From: Tetracladium setigerum
Lineage: Eukaryota > Ascomycota > Leotiomycetes > Helotiales
Length of the DNA stretch: 64,000 nt
Direction of reading: 5' to 3'
Assembly (NCBI GenBank): GCA_031472005.1
Contig: PZJY01000006.1
Coordinates: forward strand, 1,426,001-1,490,000
Part shown: positions 11,923-23,547 of the stretch, one piece after another
Layout: each line of letters opens with the position of its first letter
Position numbering within the stretch: the stretch's first letter is position 1
Position numbers and translations under genes: made by a program
Notes under the pieces: generated by a model
What the model saw: only the letters and a program-made list of their open reading frames with translations
Told to the model about the DNA's origin: nothing
Databases searched by the model: none

Positions 11923-12516
11923 ATGCACAACCCATACCCGCGGTAGCTTGTCCAAATATCCATCACCAAAAACCCACTCCCTCAACCAAACCCTCAAAGG
12001 ATCCAAGCCGAATCCCTACCTTGGTACCATCCCTACGTCGCCCAAAATGTCAACATCCTCCTCCTACATCCTCCCCCATCCCACAACCCCTCCGACGAAG
12101 ATGGAGACGAGATTGACTCCCTCCCCTCCTCCATGGACAGCTCCGATGCCGACTCAGACAGCTCATCCATCTATTCATCCGATGCGCAGAAAGAGTGGGA
12201 AGCTTCTCTCCAGCAGCTGGAGTTGGTACTGACTATGGTGATTGTACCATATGCTGGGAAGTATTTTGGGAGGAAATTTGCTTATTGGAGTGAGTCTTCT
12301 TTTTGATCTCTTGTGATTTCCCATTTGGAGGGATTTGGATGTGGTAGAGATGGGGATGAAAGGAGGGATGGTTATGTGAGAATATTCGGGCTGACCCATG
12401 AGCAATAAATAGGTTGGGCGAAATATATGACGTGGATGTATCCTGTGGAGGTTAGGTTTACGAATAAAGCCTCTTTCCAGGCGGCGGGGGCGATCGAGGC
12501 TGCTGCTACATTGTGA
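11923..12516 (+). CDS. Mim2-like mitochondrial outer-membrane import protein
   Basis: Small protein of about 137 residues in the proposed model: exons 11923-11942, 12000-12289 and 12413-12516. The second and third exons are well supported. They encode an acidic Ser/Asp stretch (SDADSDSSSIYSSD), then KEWEASLQQLELVLTMV, one hydrophobic segment around VIVPYAGKYFGRKFAYW, and the end FQAAGAIEAAATL. Acidic N-terminus, single membrane span and small size match fungal Mim2, which acts with Mim1 to insert alpha-helical proteins into the mitochondrial outer membrane. The 123-nt second intron has GTGAGT and a TAG acceptor. The first exon is a guess, because the frame is otherwise blocked by a stop at 11944; its 57-nt intron would begin with the weak donor GTAGCT. 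A start at the ATG at 12133 would lose part of the acidic region. Confidence 0.6.
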
Positions 12517-13252
12517 AGGGGACCGAGGGAGACAGAAAGATGTGCTATATGGATGAATTGGGAGATGGGATTTGATGTTGCATATGGGAGGGCGTTTGAT
12601 GGCGCTGGGTTGATTATACATACATAAATGGGTGCTCGAACTTTGTACATAAGAAGAGAGATATGACCAGATTCAAAAAGGATACATGGTATCAAGAATT
12701 TAGAATATTTGCAAACTATTTACAGCACATTAGTATTGGAGGAAGTGTGTTTGGAATGATGGGATGAGACCCTGGAGTGGGTAGAATATGCTTCACACAA
12801 GGCGACGAAGGAGATCAAACAAATCGAGCAAGCCAGACAAGTTTTGGGTAGCTGTCAAATACTGTCTTCTAATCTTATAATCTTCGTTCATTATTATTTG
12901 AAAACCCCTCCCTAACTATATATATACAATCAATCTCCGAGGCATAAGTACTCCCAACCGCTGCACCTTGCAAGCTGATACTGATACAATAACGCCAACC
13001 CATATTACCACAGATTTCCCGCCCATTCCACATACCCCAAGCCATTACAACTTTTGGTATCATTAACGCCAGTCTGCTAAGGATGGCCGTAGGGTATTTT
13101 CCTTCCATCTCATGATTGTTGATATGCTGCGTCATGCGCCGAGTCCACCTGATACCCTTTATTAGCTTCCATTAGACGAGTGTGAAAGGTGCATCAACAG
13201 GAAGACAGTCAAATCGCATGACGCAAAGGACTGCTCACAATTGTGTCCTCCA
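12517..13252. other. Convergent 3' spacer, no gene recognised
   Basis: About 740 bp between the ends of the Mim2-like gene (plus) and the Nce102-like gene (minus). It probably contains both 3' untranslated regions. Nothing else is supported. Confidence 0.5.
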
Positions 13253-13810
13253 TTAGACTTGGCTCATAGGCTGCCCACCTCTGCGAATACCACCTCCTCT
13301 GATGCTCGAAGATCCTCCAGCCTTGACCTGTAGCGCAGTGCTAGCGGCGTATGTAGCAAAGAGGAACCAGAAGAACGCGGTGCTAGCTTGGAGCTCGCGG
13401 CATCGCTTAGCTGGGTCGAGGGATCCGTTGGTCAGGTGGTTGGTGGACGTATAACCCTGATGACAATATTAGAATGGTTTTTTGAGCTGTAGCAACAAAT
13501 TCGAACTTACACCGTTGCTGCAGCTGTGAACGCCTAATCTTGCAGCTAGCACAACACCGGCGATGAATGTGAGGAGTGTTGCGATAGCATCTAATCCGAT
13601 CATGATGACCGGGATCGCGAGGGCACCAACAAAGGCTGCCGCGGCTCCGAGGAAGAGAACAATCCAAGAGAAAACGGCGACAAAGATTGCATAATTGATG
13701 GTAGATGGGTTACCTGCGAATGCTTCTGCGATAACGTTTCCCACGAGGGCAGTAATAAGAAGGGTGAAGAGGAATTGCAGACCCCTCAGGACGAGTTGTG
13801 GAAGCTCCAT
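13253..13810 (-). CDS. Nce102/MARVEL-like four-span membrane protein
   Basis: Two exons, 13511-13810 and 13253-13456, separated by a 54-nt intron (GTAAGT donor, CATCAG acceptor), give about 167 residues. Four hydrophobic segments are visible, at about residues 7-30, 38-58, 65-90 and 125-150. The order FTLLITALVGNVIAEA, FVAVFSWIVLFLGAAAAF and a Cys-containing loop (HSCSNG) before the last span is typical of the fungal Nce102/MARVEL (membrane-associating domain) family. Yeast Nce102 works in eisosome-associated plasma-membrane domains as a sphingolipid sensor. The C-terminus is short, Gly/Arg/Ser rich and cytosolic. The exact paralogue (Nce102 or a related MARVEL protein) cannot be decided by eye. 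Confidence 0.75.
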
Positions 13811-15044
13811 CTTGTTGTGTGGTGGAGGTGGTTGTTGAGGTGTGAAGTTTGCGAGTGTTGGGATTTGGATTTGTACTTCGTGAGGCTTATAAGGTTGGGA
13901 ATTGGAGAAAGGAGAGAAAACTTGATAGGATCAGAAGATGGAGGAGGAGGATGAGCCTTTAAACAGGAGATTATGTCGTAAGCTTCTTTTTTAGTGTTTT
14001 GTTATGATGAATGGTGACGGCGCATCGGCAACCGGAAGCTCTCCCTCTCTGATGATCTCATTCACTTGGCACGCGCCGGAGATATTTTGGCGCAAGAAGG
14101 AGGGGATCGCGAGAGGTTGAAACAACGCATAGAATGAATGAATGATGCGGTGATTGGATGCTGACGACCTGTGACCAGTGCTTACGGAAACTCTCTTCGG
14201 GCATTACTCGCTGCGAAGAGTTGTTGTGCTGTTTGAAGTGCCGCCCCGCCATTCATTCTTTGCTGTTGATGACCCAGCAACCGATGCGTCGTAAGACATA
14301 GGATTCAACGTATTGTTGCACAGTAAGATTTACTCCCATGTTCCAACCATGATTGGTTTTAGACATTCCTGCGACTCTCAACACCATAGAGAGCGCGATG
14401 AAATTTCTTCTCGTTTTACAAACTTCTAGAACGCTAAATCCGCTTTTCGAGGTCCAAACATACTCCGCAAGCGTTCAGAGAACCCCCATGGCGATCATGA
14501 CGCATGCGGCTCTCGGCGCGCCTTGGGCTTGGTCGATGCTCCTTGTGTTGAAACGTCCACAGTGTTTTGGCCAGAGCTAAAAGTTAAACCTTGGTATTTA
14601 TTCCTATGGGCAAGTCAATAATCGTAATGTACCCTCTCTCACATCCCACCATCTCGAATTTGATCTTTTCTCTAAATTCCCTTCAAAGATTTTGAAATTC
14701 TTGGCTGACTTCCCAAAATGGTGCAATGGTGGAGAGCGCACAGTGCGAAAAGATGAACTGGACAGCTGGGATACGCCATGACTAAATCAAAGTAAAAATG
14801 GGTAGAATCTTCTTAAAGAGAAGCTGCAGTCTGTAAGATTTTCTTGATCTGTATGAATAATGGGCCGCGACACAAAATGGTTATTTTGGCATACCTTGGA
14901 GGTTCGCAAAGCAAGAATACCAGCCGAGCAATTCGCCCGATCAGAATTATACAAATTCGAATTTATCTCTACTTATTACTACAGCCATAAACCTATAATC
15001 TAACAAAATTTACATATCGTACATACTTATCTTACAAGTAATAT
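13811..15044. other. Intergenic, no gene recognised
   Basis: About 1.2 kb containing the promoter of the Nce102-like gene and the 3' flank of COQ2. Short frames at 14058-14580 lack family character. Confidence 0.5.
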
Positions 15045-16289
15045 TCATGCATGCTCCTGAATGTCCTCGGTGTCCAACCTCTGTGAGTACCGGACAAGAT
15101 AATCCGCTCCCATGCCGGTAGAGATGACTCCTCCAGTTATTAGACACCCATTGACGAACCACCACCAACAATCCTTGACGCTCTTGAGATTGACCTTTTT
15201 GATCATGACAGCCAAAGTAACGGCCGCGCCTCCACAGCTTCCAACGAAGAATACAGGTCCAGCCCCAGCTGCAACACCGGCGGCAGCCAAAAGGGAAATT
15301 TGAGTAATAGCGAGGCCAGTCAATACCTGCTTAGTTTGCGCATCGTGTTTTAGAGCAATGCTCTTGATTCCAGCCTTGGCATCGTCCTTGATATCCATGT
15401 GAGCGTAAATCATGTCGTAGAGGACTGTCCAGGCAATGTTGGACGTATATAGAAGTCCAGCTGTGGCAAGAGCAGCATTATTGTGCATGAGATCAACCCC
15501 CAGAGCTGGGAATCCCATCATGGCACCCCAGGAGAAGGTAAGTCCCAGGACAAATTGTGGATAATAAGTTACTCTTTTGGCAAGTGGGTACGCGGCAACA
15601 AAAAGTAAACTGGGGATGCCGTAGTAAAGACATTCGTAAGGGAATTGAAGTAGAACACCAAGGCCTGTGAGCAGATTGACACCAGTGAAAGCTAAGGCAT
15701 TGAAAGGTGTGATGGCTCCACGAGCAATGGGGCGCAATCTAGTCCGGGCAACGTGGGGATCAAGATTCCTGTCCCAGAGATCATTGATAGCACAACCAGC
15801 TCCACGCATGACCAAGGCGCCAGTCAGAAAGAGAAGCGAGGTTCCCAGAACAGTGAGAGGTGGAGTCATTGGTGACGCGAGGGGTGCGGCAAGCAAAGTT
15901 GAGAAAAGACAAGGGAAGTAGAGGTAATAGGTGCCCGTTGGTTTGTCGAGTCGGAGGAGTTCACCGTAAGGAACCCATGAAGCAGGAAGTTTGGATAGAA
16001 ATCCTGTCGAAGGTGGAACGTAGGGAGCTGGGATGGTGGCTGACTCTTCAGCGAGTTCGGGCAGTGAGGCTGAAAGCTTTTGTTGGCTTAGAGTTATGGA
16101 TTTCTGATATGAGCTTGAAGTGTGAAAGTACACCGGAGTTGAGCGACTTGGTGAAGAAACAAATTTTGAGTTGGTGTTGATCTTTGCAAGTGTCGAGGCG
16201 ACTCTGATAAGTCTGGACTGCCTGCACACATTTCGCAAGAGGGAGCTTCGGCAGCTAGCCGGAAGCTTGAATATGGGTGCCGAAGTCAT
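15045..16289 (-). CDS. COQ2: 4-hydroxybenzoate polyprenyltransferase, mitochondrial (COQ2)
   Basis: Integral inner-membrane UbiA-family enzyme that attaches the polyprenyl tail to 4-hydroxybenzoate in ubiquinone synthesis. It is a single exon of 414 residues, about the usual length with presequence. The first 60 residues are rich in Arg and Ser and poor in acid residues, as expected for a mitochondrial targeting peptide. The first Asp-rich prenyl-diphosphate motif is at residues 169-177 (NDLWDRNLD), followed by ARTRLRPIARG. The second is at about 291-303 (YDMIYAHMDIKDD), with YPLAKRVTYYPQ between them. Several hydrophobic spans separate these loops. The two active-site motifs are intact, so the gene looks functional. 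Confidence 0.95.
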   Translation of the reverse strand: MTSAPIFKLPASCRSSLLRNVCRQSRLIRVASTLAKINTNSKFVSSPSRSTPVYFHTSSSYQKSITLSQQKLSASLPELAEESATIPAPYVPPSTGFLSKLPASWVPYGELLRLDKPTGTYYLYFPCLFSTLLAAPLASPMTPPLTVLGTSLLFLTGALVMRGAGCAINDLWDRNLDPHVARTRLRPIARGAITPFNALAFTGVNLLTGLGVLLQFPYECLYYGIPSLLFVAAYPLAKRVTYYPQFVLGLTFSWGAMMGFPALGVDLMHNNAALATAGLLYTSNIAWTVLYDMIYAHMDIKDDAKAGIKSIALKHDAQTKQVLTGLAITQISLLAAAGVAAGAGPVFFVGSCGGAAVTLAVMIKKVNLKSVKDCWWWFVNGCLITGGVISTGMGADYLVRYSQRLDTEDIQEHA

Positions 16290-17055
16290 GACTTCTAGAT
16301 GAGACTGCTAATGAAAAGCCCCTGGCTCTATTTGATAAGTCAGTGTCAATAAGTAAGAGAGCAGAGAAGTACCTGGAATGCTCTAGATGGACATATGTGC
16401 GTCAAACTTGAAGCTGCAGACAAACAACAAGCATTGGCAGCGAGTAACATACCAAATGTAGAATGAACTTACCACGTAGACAACACAACAACACAAAGAA
16501 GCCTTGGCCGCTATTTTACACGAGCTCAAATTATCGTGCCGGTTCTTATGAGAGGTGAGGGCTCTGCCTCGTATTCCATTTGAGGTTGATGAGTGAGGTT
16601 GAGGCTCAAGAAATTTCCACATTTTTGTGGTCCAAGCTCTGGGCCGTTTATTGCCAAGCCTTTTTGAGCATTGAATGTCATCAGCGTCAAGCCTCGCTCA
16701 TTAATAATTTGTCGCATCGCCATCTGCTCCAACCTCTGAGTCCCCCGCCCTCGCAATTATCATCACCCTCACTCGCAACCTCGAAATTCAAGTGCAATTG
16801 AGTTGATGTAAGGAGATCTTTGATCTTTGATCTTTGATCCCCCTTGTACAATACGATCAACCTCCAGGCAAGCGCATTCCCGCAGCGAAGTAGCGACGAA
16901 CGCGATCCTCCTCGACGACTTGATGCGGTTCCAAGGCTTCACTCCTCAACTTCAACAAATTTTCAAGCTCGGATTCTACCTCGAATCCTATCAGTATTAG
17001 GATGCGCTCATGATCTCGGCCTCATGATAGACCTGGCAGCTTCTCATGCACAGAG
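16290..17055. other. Divergent promoter region of COQ2 and the JmjC gene
   Basis: About 770 bp between two divergent starts. It contains three tandem copies of GATCTTT at 16815-16835. Short frames on both strands show no family character. Confidence 0.55.
16815..16835 (+). repeat. Tandem 7-mer GATCTTT x3
   Basis: Three perfect copies of GATCTTT followed by a partial fourth (GATC), about 220 bp upstream of the JmjC gene start. The role is unknown. Confidence 0.85.
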
Positions 17056-20000
17056 ATGGCTCCAGCGTCGCATCCTCAGGCGCAATTCGTGCCCATATCG
17101 CCCGATTTCGATCTACACGCCCTCGTAGAAAGCACAAACAACTTCGACTATGTCACAAGGTTATCCACCGAAAAACTGAAGGAGCATTCGATCCAAAGTT
17201 TTGAGGCGCTGGTTTTGCAAGTTGTTATTCAGAGCGGCAAGCCACTTGTTATTGAAGACTGGGGTGGAAGTCTGCCTCCCTGGTTATACAGTCCAGCATG
17301 GATTCAGGAGAACCTGGGCACTCAAGGTTAGTAACTGCATCTTCCGCTTGTTAGGAAAGCGTCTAACCCGAACACCTAGCCGAGCAAGTTCGCGACATTC
17401 CAAATGAGGTCAATATCCCCATGACCATTGGTCACTACCTGCGATCCATGGAGACTCTCACGGACAGAATCACATCATCTACATACCAAGATCCGAAGCG
17501 TCAACGACTATATTTAAAGGATATTGATACTCCTAAGGCATGGGCGGATCATCTGAAGGAGGTCATCCCCGAATGCGTCTACTATCTCAACGAATGCATC
17601 GAACCGAGGACAGGAGGTGATGGCGCTATACTTGAGCCTAACGAATATGGTCAGATGGTTTATGGCAAAGGTGTGGCGCCTGCGGGTGACTTGATGAGCA
17701 GTCTGCCTGCCGAGATGAGAGCTATGAATATGATGTGTTATATCGGTCATGAAGGTACCTTTACCCCCGCACATCGTGAAATGTGTGCGTCGCTCGGCCA
17801 CAACATCATGGTTGAAGCTTCAGAAAATCGAAAGGGTGAGAAAGCTGGCTCTTCAATTTGGTTTATGACAGAAACGAAGGAACGTGAGCTTGTTTCGGAG
17901 TATTTCCTATCCATGCTAGGACATGATATTGAAGTGGAAAAGCATTTTGCTCAGGTCAACGCGTGGAAAAAGGCAAATTTCAACGTCTGGGTTGTTGAAC
18001 AAAAAGTGGGCGACTTGATTCTTATTCCTCCACTTGCACCACATCAAGTGTGGAATCGAGGAACTCGCACGATGAAGGCTGCCTGGAATCGTACAACTGT
18101 CGACACTTTGGAGCTGGCCCTTCATGAAGCCCTCCCTCGTGCCAGGTTGGTCTGTCGGGAAGAACAATACAAGAATAAAGCCATCGTCTACTACACCTTA
18201 TTGAAGTATCACGGGCTACTTCAGCGTGATACCGTAGAGCCAAAAATGTGGAAGTACGGTCGAATCAAGCAAGTCTTGGATGATTTCAGGCGCTTATTTA
18301 CACTCTACACTGAAATTCTGGTCTCGGAAATGTTCTCTCCGAAACTACCTGAAGAGACCGATGTGGAGTTTCTCGAATTCGATTCAAATGTCACCTGCTC
18401 CTACTGTCGTGGCAACATCTTCAACCGATTTCTGACTTGCAAATCTTGCATCCAAGTAGGTCCTGACGGGGAGGAAGAAACTTATGATGTCTGTATGGAA
18501 TGCTATGCTATGGGTAGGTCTTGTGCATGCATTTCCAATCTCAATTGGGTGGAACAATGGTCTTGGACTACACTAGTCGACAATTATGATACCTGGAGAG
18601 CGACAGTACAGCAGGCCGATGACTTCTTCGATAGGTCACGATCTCCTCTACCACTGGAAACTGCCCGAAAGCGCTACGGACGAAAGCCTGTAGCTGAGGT
18701 TTGCCAAGAGCAGCTCAGAATCCGGCCCTGGACCGATATCACTAAACCGGTTGAACGCGAGATGACGATGTCCGAAGAGGAGCCAGATGTGGATGACGAA
18801 GGACGAGTTAAGAAAAAAAAGTCTAAGGCAAACAGGTCGAGAGGGGGAAGGATGGTTGCTGTGAAGAATAAGACCCATCATTGCCACATCTGTTGTTCCC
18901 ACGACTGGAACTGGAAGCTTGCATTCTGTTCAACATGTACCCAGGCCTATTGCTACGGGGTACTGTGGCGAGCTTTTGATATGATGCCCCAAACTGTGAT
19001 GGAGGACAAGGAATGGTCGTGCCCCCGCTGCCAGAGGAATTGTTGTTGTGGGAAATGTCGTAAAGACCCCAAACAAAAGCCATACGAACCAAAAGGCACG
19101 CTCCTGGGGCATGACACCAGAAAAGTAGCTGATTATAGAAGTGTCGAGAGTCTTGTTGATTTTTCCAGAACCAATCTTGCATGGCTTCGTGAAGAGAACG
19201 AAGGCAATCCACATGAGACGTCAAGGATGAAAAAACTCAAGGAGAAAGCTGAGGCGGAGAAAGCCAGAGTCGAAAATGTTGACGATAGTTATCTTGACGG
19301 AATGGAGCAGACTGCTTTTGGAGCTGATCACGGTGATAGATCTACTGAAGCTACGGGCAATCATGAAATCGACCCTGCTTTGCTGGGCGCTTCTCAAGGA
19401 CAACCTGATGAGCACAGCGATAATCATTTTGATGGTCTGCATGGTCTGACGAATGGCACAAATCAGCATACAGATCTTGATCCCGGCCTAAATGTTGACT
19501 GGACCGGTACTGACGGTCATTATGATTTTGATGACTTCGACCCCGTCAACTCTTCCGAGCAGGTCCAATACCAGAACGCAAACGAAGCAAGTTATCCATC
19601 GAGGCTTCTTACTCCTACGCTGCCCGAGCAGTCTTATCCAAATCCTTCGCACAATGGCCACGATCGTATGATGGGTGCAGAGTTGTGGGCACAGGCCAAA
19701 AACGCTACTGACTATATTGAGTTCGATGCGCCAGTTGCGAATAGTTTGAATGAAGAATCGGATTCCAGAACTCCTGCGCAAAATCCCAATTTTGCGTTGT
19801 CTGATCTTTTGGATCCAGCATTACAGCCGGAAGAGCCTAAAAAGCGGCGAAGAAATGGCGACGATGATTTTGAGGAGGACGAGTTCTTCACATCCAAGCG
19901 ACAAAAGATGCGCACGAAAGCCAGAAAGACAAAACAGGCAAATGGCGAAGATGTTAAGGATACTTTCAACTCTCAGCCAGTTCATCGGCAACCTCGACGA

Positions 20001-21203
20001 AACACAGGTCAGGCATCATATGAAGATTTGGGAGAGGATGCTGTGCCCATTGAGGAGGATGAAGCGGACACTGTCCGCAGCCAAACGAAGAAGGAAGCAG
20101 CGCTTTCGAATGAAGAGCTTGCTGCACAGGCCATGGATCGATTAAGCAATCCAACTCCGGCCAAGAGAGGTCGTCCAAAGGGCAGCGCAACGACACATGC
20201 TTCAAGACGCTCATCAGCGCCCAATACTATCAAAACTCCACGAGTGTCGGCATGGCTTACTCGAAAGGCCGCTGCTAGTTCCGACCTCGAAACACCATCA
20301 GAGTTGCCGAAGAGGACCAGACGACCTCGTAACTCCACTCAGAACGATGCGTCTGTGGCACTCGATATATCATCTGCATTTAGTCATAGTGATGATGAAC
20401 GGGCATTGAGTGAAATGGAAACTGATAGCTTGTTTGGAGAACCAGTCGATAGAAATGAGAGCGATAAAGGCGATGAGGAGTTTGACGAAACCGAAGACCC
20501 AAGTGAGCCGGTTGTTGATCCCAGCTCGTCTATTTCAGTCATCGAAATTCAGGCACTCAAGAAAGCAGGGACTGTTATAATCATCAATGGTAACTCCGGA
20601 CAAGTGGACAAACCCACACCAAAAAGAAGAGGTCGACCGCCCAAGAAGCCTCGCTCAGCCGAACGTGAGTTGGATTCTCCTTCCCGGCAAGCTGATCCTG
20701 CTCCAGTAACGAAGCTTCTTTCTCTCAAGGAGAAACTCGCTCTCAAGGGAAAATCATTCAAGATTGTTTCCAGGCCTACAATAACCAATGCACCTTCATC
20801 TGGTCCGCCAAGCACAAGCGGGACGCCAAGTATTCCTATCAAATCTGCTCTGAAAGCATCGACTGCTCGTCCAGCTTGGAACAAATTTGACGAGGAGGAT
20901 GAAGCCGGCAGCTCGTCTGGCTCTTCTAGTATCCCTGCCACGAAGGCTACTCCCAAGACTTCTGCACCAGTTTTCAAAGCTGGCCCCACGGTCGTTAGAT
21001 TGTTGAGCCCAAGTTTGGAACCCGAAGAAGAATACACTCGGTTTCGGTCATCATCATCCGCTTCAACCGACAGCGATTCTGCCTCGGATTCAAGCATCCC
21101 TGCCGTTCGTGTCTCGCCTAATAAGGCACGTCGTGGAGGTGGAATGGCAGTCAGAGGACGAGGGCGGCCAAGAGGGAGACCGGTATTGGGAAGGAATGAT
21201 TAG
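17056..21203 (+). CDS. JmjC-domain protein with R1-type zinc finger and AT-hooks
   Basis: Nuclear chromatin protein of about 1364 residues. Exons are 17056-17326 and 17380-21203, with a 53-nt intron (GTTAGT, TCTAAC, CCTAG). The JmjC fold covers about residues 180-330. Likely Fe(II) ligands are His222 and Glu224 in TPAHREM and His312 in PLAPHQVWNRG, with an Asn and several Lys nearby for 2-oxoglutarate. A first Cys cluster lies at about 427-480 (CSYC...CKSC...CMEC). A larger one at about 591-655 (CHICC, CSTC, CPRC, CCCGKC) matches the R1-type zinc finger. The C-terminal half is disordered and acidic/basic with three AT-hook-like motifs: KRGRPKG near 1018, RRGRPPKKPR near 1171 and RGRGRPRGRP near 1349. 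A histone lysine demethylase recruited to AT-rich DNA is plausible, but the substrate is not readable from sequence. Confidence 0.85.
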
Positions 21204-21688
21204 GAGTTTATTTTGAACACAAGCGTAGCTTCCTCTTCGCTCTCGGAATGCTGAAGGAGTTTTTTAATATGTTTAAGATCGCTATTACTAATGACCGAAG
21301 AGCGAGGCAGATGATAGTATGATGGAACCGGCGCGTGACCTTTGCGGCTAGAGCTTTGTACACCAACATGCCAGTGGCTTTACAACAAGGGATAATGATG
21401 GTTTGTGAGTGTTTTTCACGTCGATGTTTACGCAGGAAATGATAATACCACCATGAGTTGAGGACCAGTAGTGGCATCAAAACAATCATAATATTTACAA
21501 TTTCCTGGACTTGCTTAAGATTGTTTAATCTGGTGATCTGTTGAACTCGATACAATATTTTTAGGACCTCATGCGCCAGCTATTTATCCCGCGATGTAAG
21601 ATCGCAGAAGCAGTAAACCAATGTACAACGCCATTAACAATGCATCACTCTCATCCTCATTCCCATCCTCTGCTCTCAAGATCATATC
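21204..21688. other. Convergent 3' spacer
   Basis: About 485 bp between the ends of the JmjC gene and HAS1. Probably both 3' untranslated regions. No gene is supported. Confidence 0.5.
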
Positions 21689-23547
21689 TTAATAAGTGCC
21701 CCTCTTCTTGAAACTCCCACCTTGCTTCGGCTGACTACCATAAGGTCTCTTTCCCTCCTTCTTCTCTCCCCTCATACCGGCACCCAAGGTCAAATCCACT
21801 CTCGGCGGCGCACTGAATCCAAATCCCTTCGCCACCTTCACCAAATCCAACTTATTGACATCAAAGATCGTTCTCAGGCTATGACTCGCATAAGCCTGCA
21901 AATAACTTCGATACCCATCCTTCGCGCTCTTATTCAGGTAGTAGTTCTGTGAGATGAGTTTCTCCAGTTGTGATTGCACGTTGACGATTTTCTTGGCTGG
22001 GAAATCGAACTCGACAACGGGGACGCGGGCGGCTTTAAGGTGGGTAAGGAAGCCGATTTCGCTGGGTTGGAGGAAGAGAAGGGAACGACCGCGGCCGTTG
22101 GAACCACGGGCTGTTCGACCCACGCGGTGGATATAGTCGCGTGGATCGTCGGGGGCTTCGAATTGGACGATCCAGTCGACGTCGGGGATCTGTGTTCGGT
22201 GTCAGTAAAAATACTCGGGAGTTCGAGGGTATTAAGAGAACTTACATCAAGACCTCGAGCAGCGACATCTGTGCAGATCAGGGTACCCTGTTTGGCGTTG
22301 CAGAACTCGAAGAAAGTGTTTGTGCGTTTCTGTTGCTTCTGCTTTCCGTGGAGGTCGAGGACTGGTAGGTCGATGTAGTTGAGGAGCTCGGCGTGGTACT
22401 TGACATTTGCGCAGCTGGAGAAGAAGACAATAATCTTTTTCTTGAGGTTGCGTTTGAGGAAAGAGAAGAGAAGGAGGAAACGCTTGTCAGATTCACAAAC
22501 TACGTAGCCTTGCTCGAGGCCTTCGACGGTGCTGTGTTCCTTTGAATGGTCGACGTTGATGTAGAGAGGGCCAGGACGAAGCGATATTCTAGCGAGATCC
22601 TCGACTTTGGTAGTTTGTGTCGCGGAGAAAAGCATCGTCTGCCTCTCGCCCTTGGGCAAGATCTTCACAATCTGCTTCATCTCATCCTCGAAACCAATTT
22701 CTAAAATTCGGTCCGCTTCGTCGATGACCAATGCCTTAAGATTTTTGAAGATAAATCCTTGAGTATTTTGCAAGTGATCTAGGAGTCGTCCAGGTGTAGC
22801 AATCAACAAATTGACACCCTTTGCGAGCTTTGTTGCCTCGGCGTTTCGGTTTGCTCCTCCAATAACGATTCCGTATGTTTGTGAGTGGTGAGCCATGAGT
22901 TCGCGCGCAACACCAAAAATTTGCAGAGCCAACTCTCTGGTGGGAGAGACGACAATGACACCAGTTCCGTTACGAGGCTTGAAACGCAAAGAGCTCAACA
23001 TCTCAACAGCGGGAATCAAAAACGACAGAGTCTTTCCAGATCCAGTCTTTGCGGCTCCAAGCACATCTCGTCCGGCCAGGAGGGGTGGAATACCTCGTTG
23101 TTGAATTTCGGTCATGGTCTCGAATCCCATGTCTTTGATCGCTCTCATGGACTTCTCGCAGAGGTTCAGTTCTTCGAATTTCTTTGGTTCGGAGCCAGTA
23201 CTTGGTAACGAAAGAGTACCAGCGTTCGGTAGTCCTCCTTCTGCCAGTTCCTCACCCTCCTCTTCCTCCTCCTCTACCTCAGCGGAAACCTCCTCATCTC
23301 CATCTTCTAAAGCTTCCCCGGAGGTTGCTTCGTCCAATTCCTCGAAAGTTTCTTCCTCGGGCTCTTGCTCCTGTAGCTTCTTTGCCTTCTTTCGTGCCTT
23401 TTCCTCCTTCGTCCTCTTCGGTTTTGCGCCGCTCTCTACAACAGGTTCTTCGACAACATCTGCGGCAACTAAGGGCTCCTCCTTCTCCGGCTTGGAGCTT
23501 GCATGCTTTCTCTTACGCTTCTTACTTTGTAGGTCGATTGAGTCCAT
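21689..23547 (-). CDS. HAS1: ATP-dependent RNA helicase HAS1 (DEAD box, DDX18 type)
   Basis: Nucleolar DEAD-box helicase for pre-rRNA processing and 40S/60S assembly. Exons are 22246-23547 and 21689-22189, with a 56-nt intron (GTAAGT donor, ACACAG acceptor) joining AARGLD to IPDVDWIVQFEAP. The product has about 600 residues. The first 120 are Lys/Glu-rich, then come the Q motif region (FEELNLCEKSMRAIKDMGF), Walker A GSGKT at 169-173, PTRELA at 202-207, TPGRLLDH, DEAD at 276-279, SAT at 308-310 and, after the intron, HRVGRTAR. The C-terminal extension with LISQNYYLNKSAKDGYRSY and a basic Gly-rich tail is typical of Has1/DDX18. All helicase motifs are intact. Confidence 0.96.
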
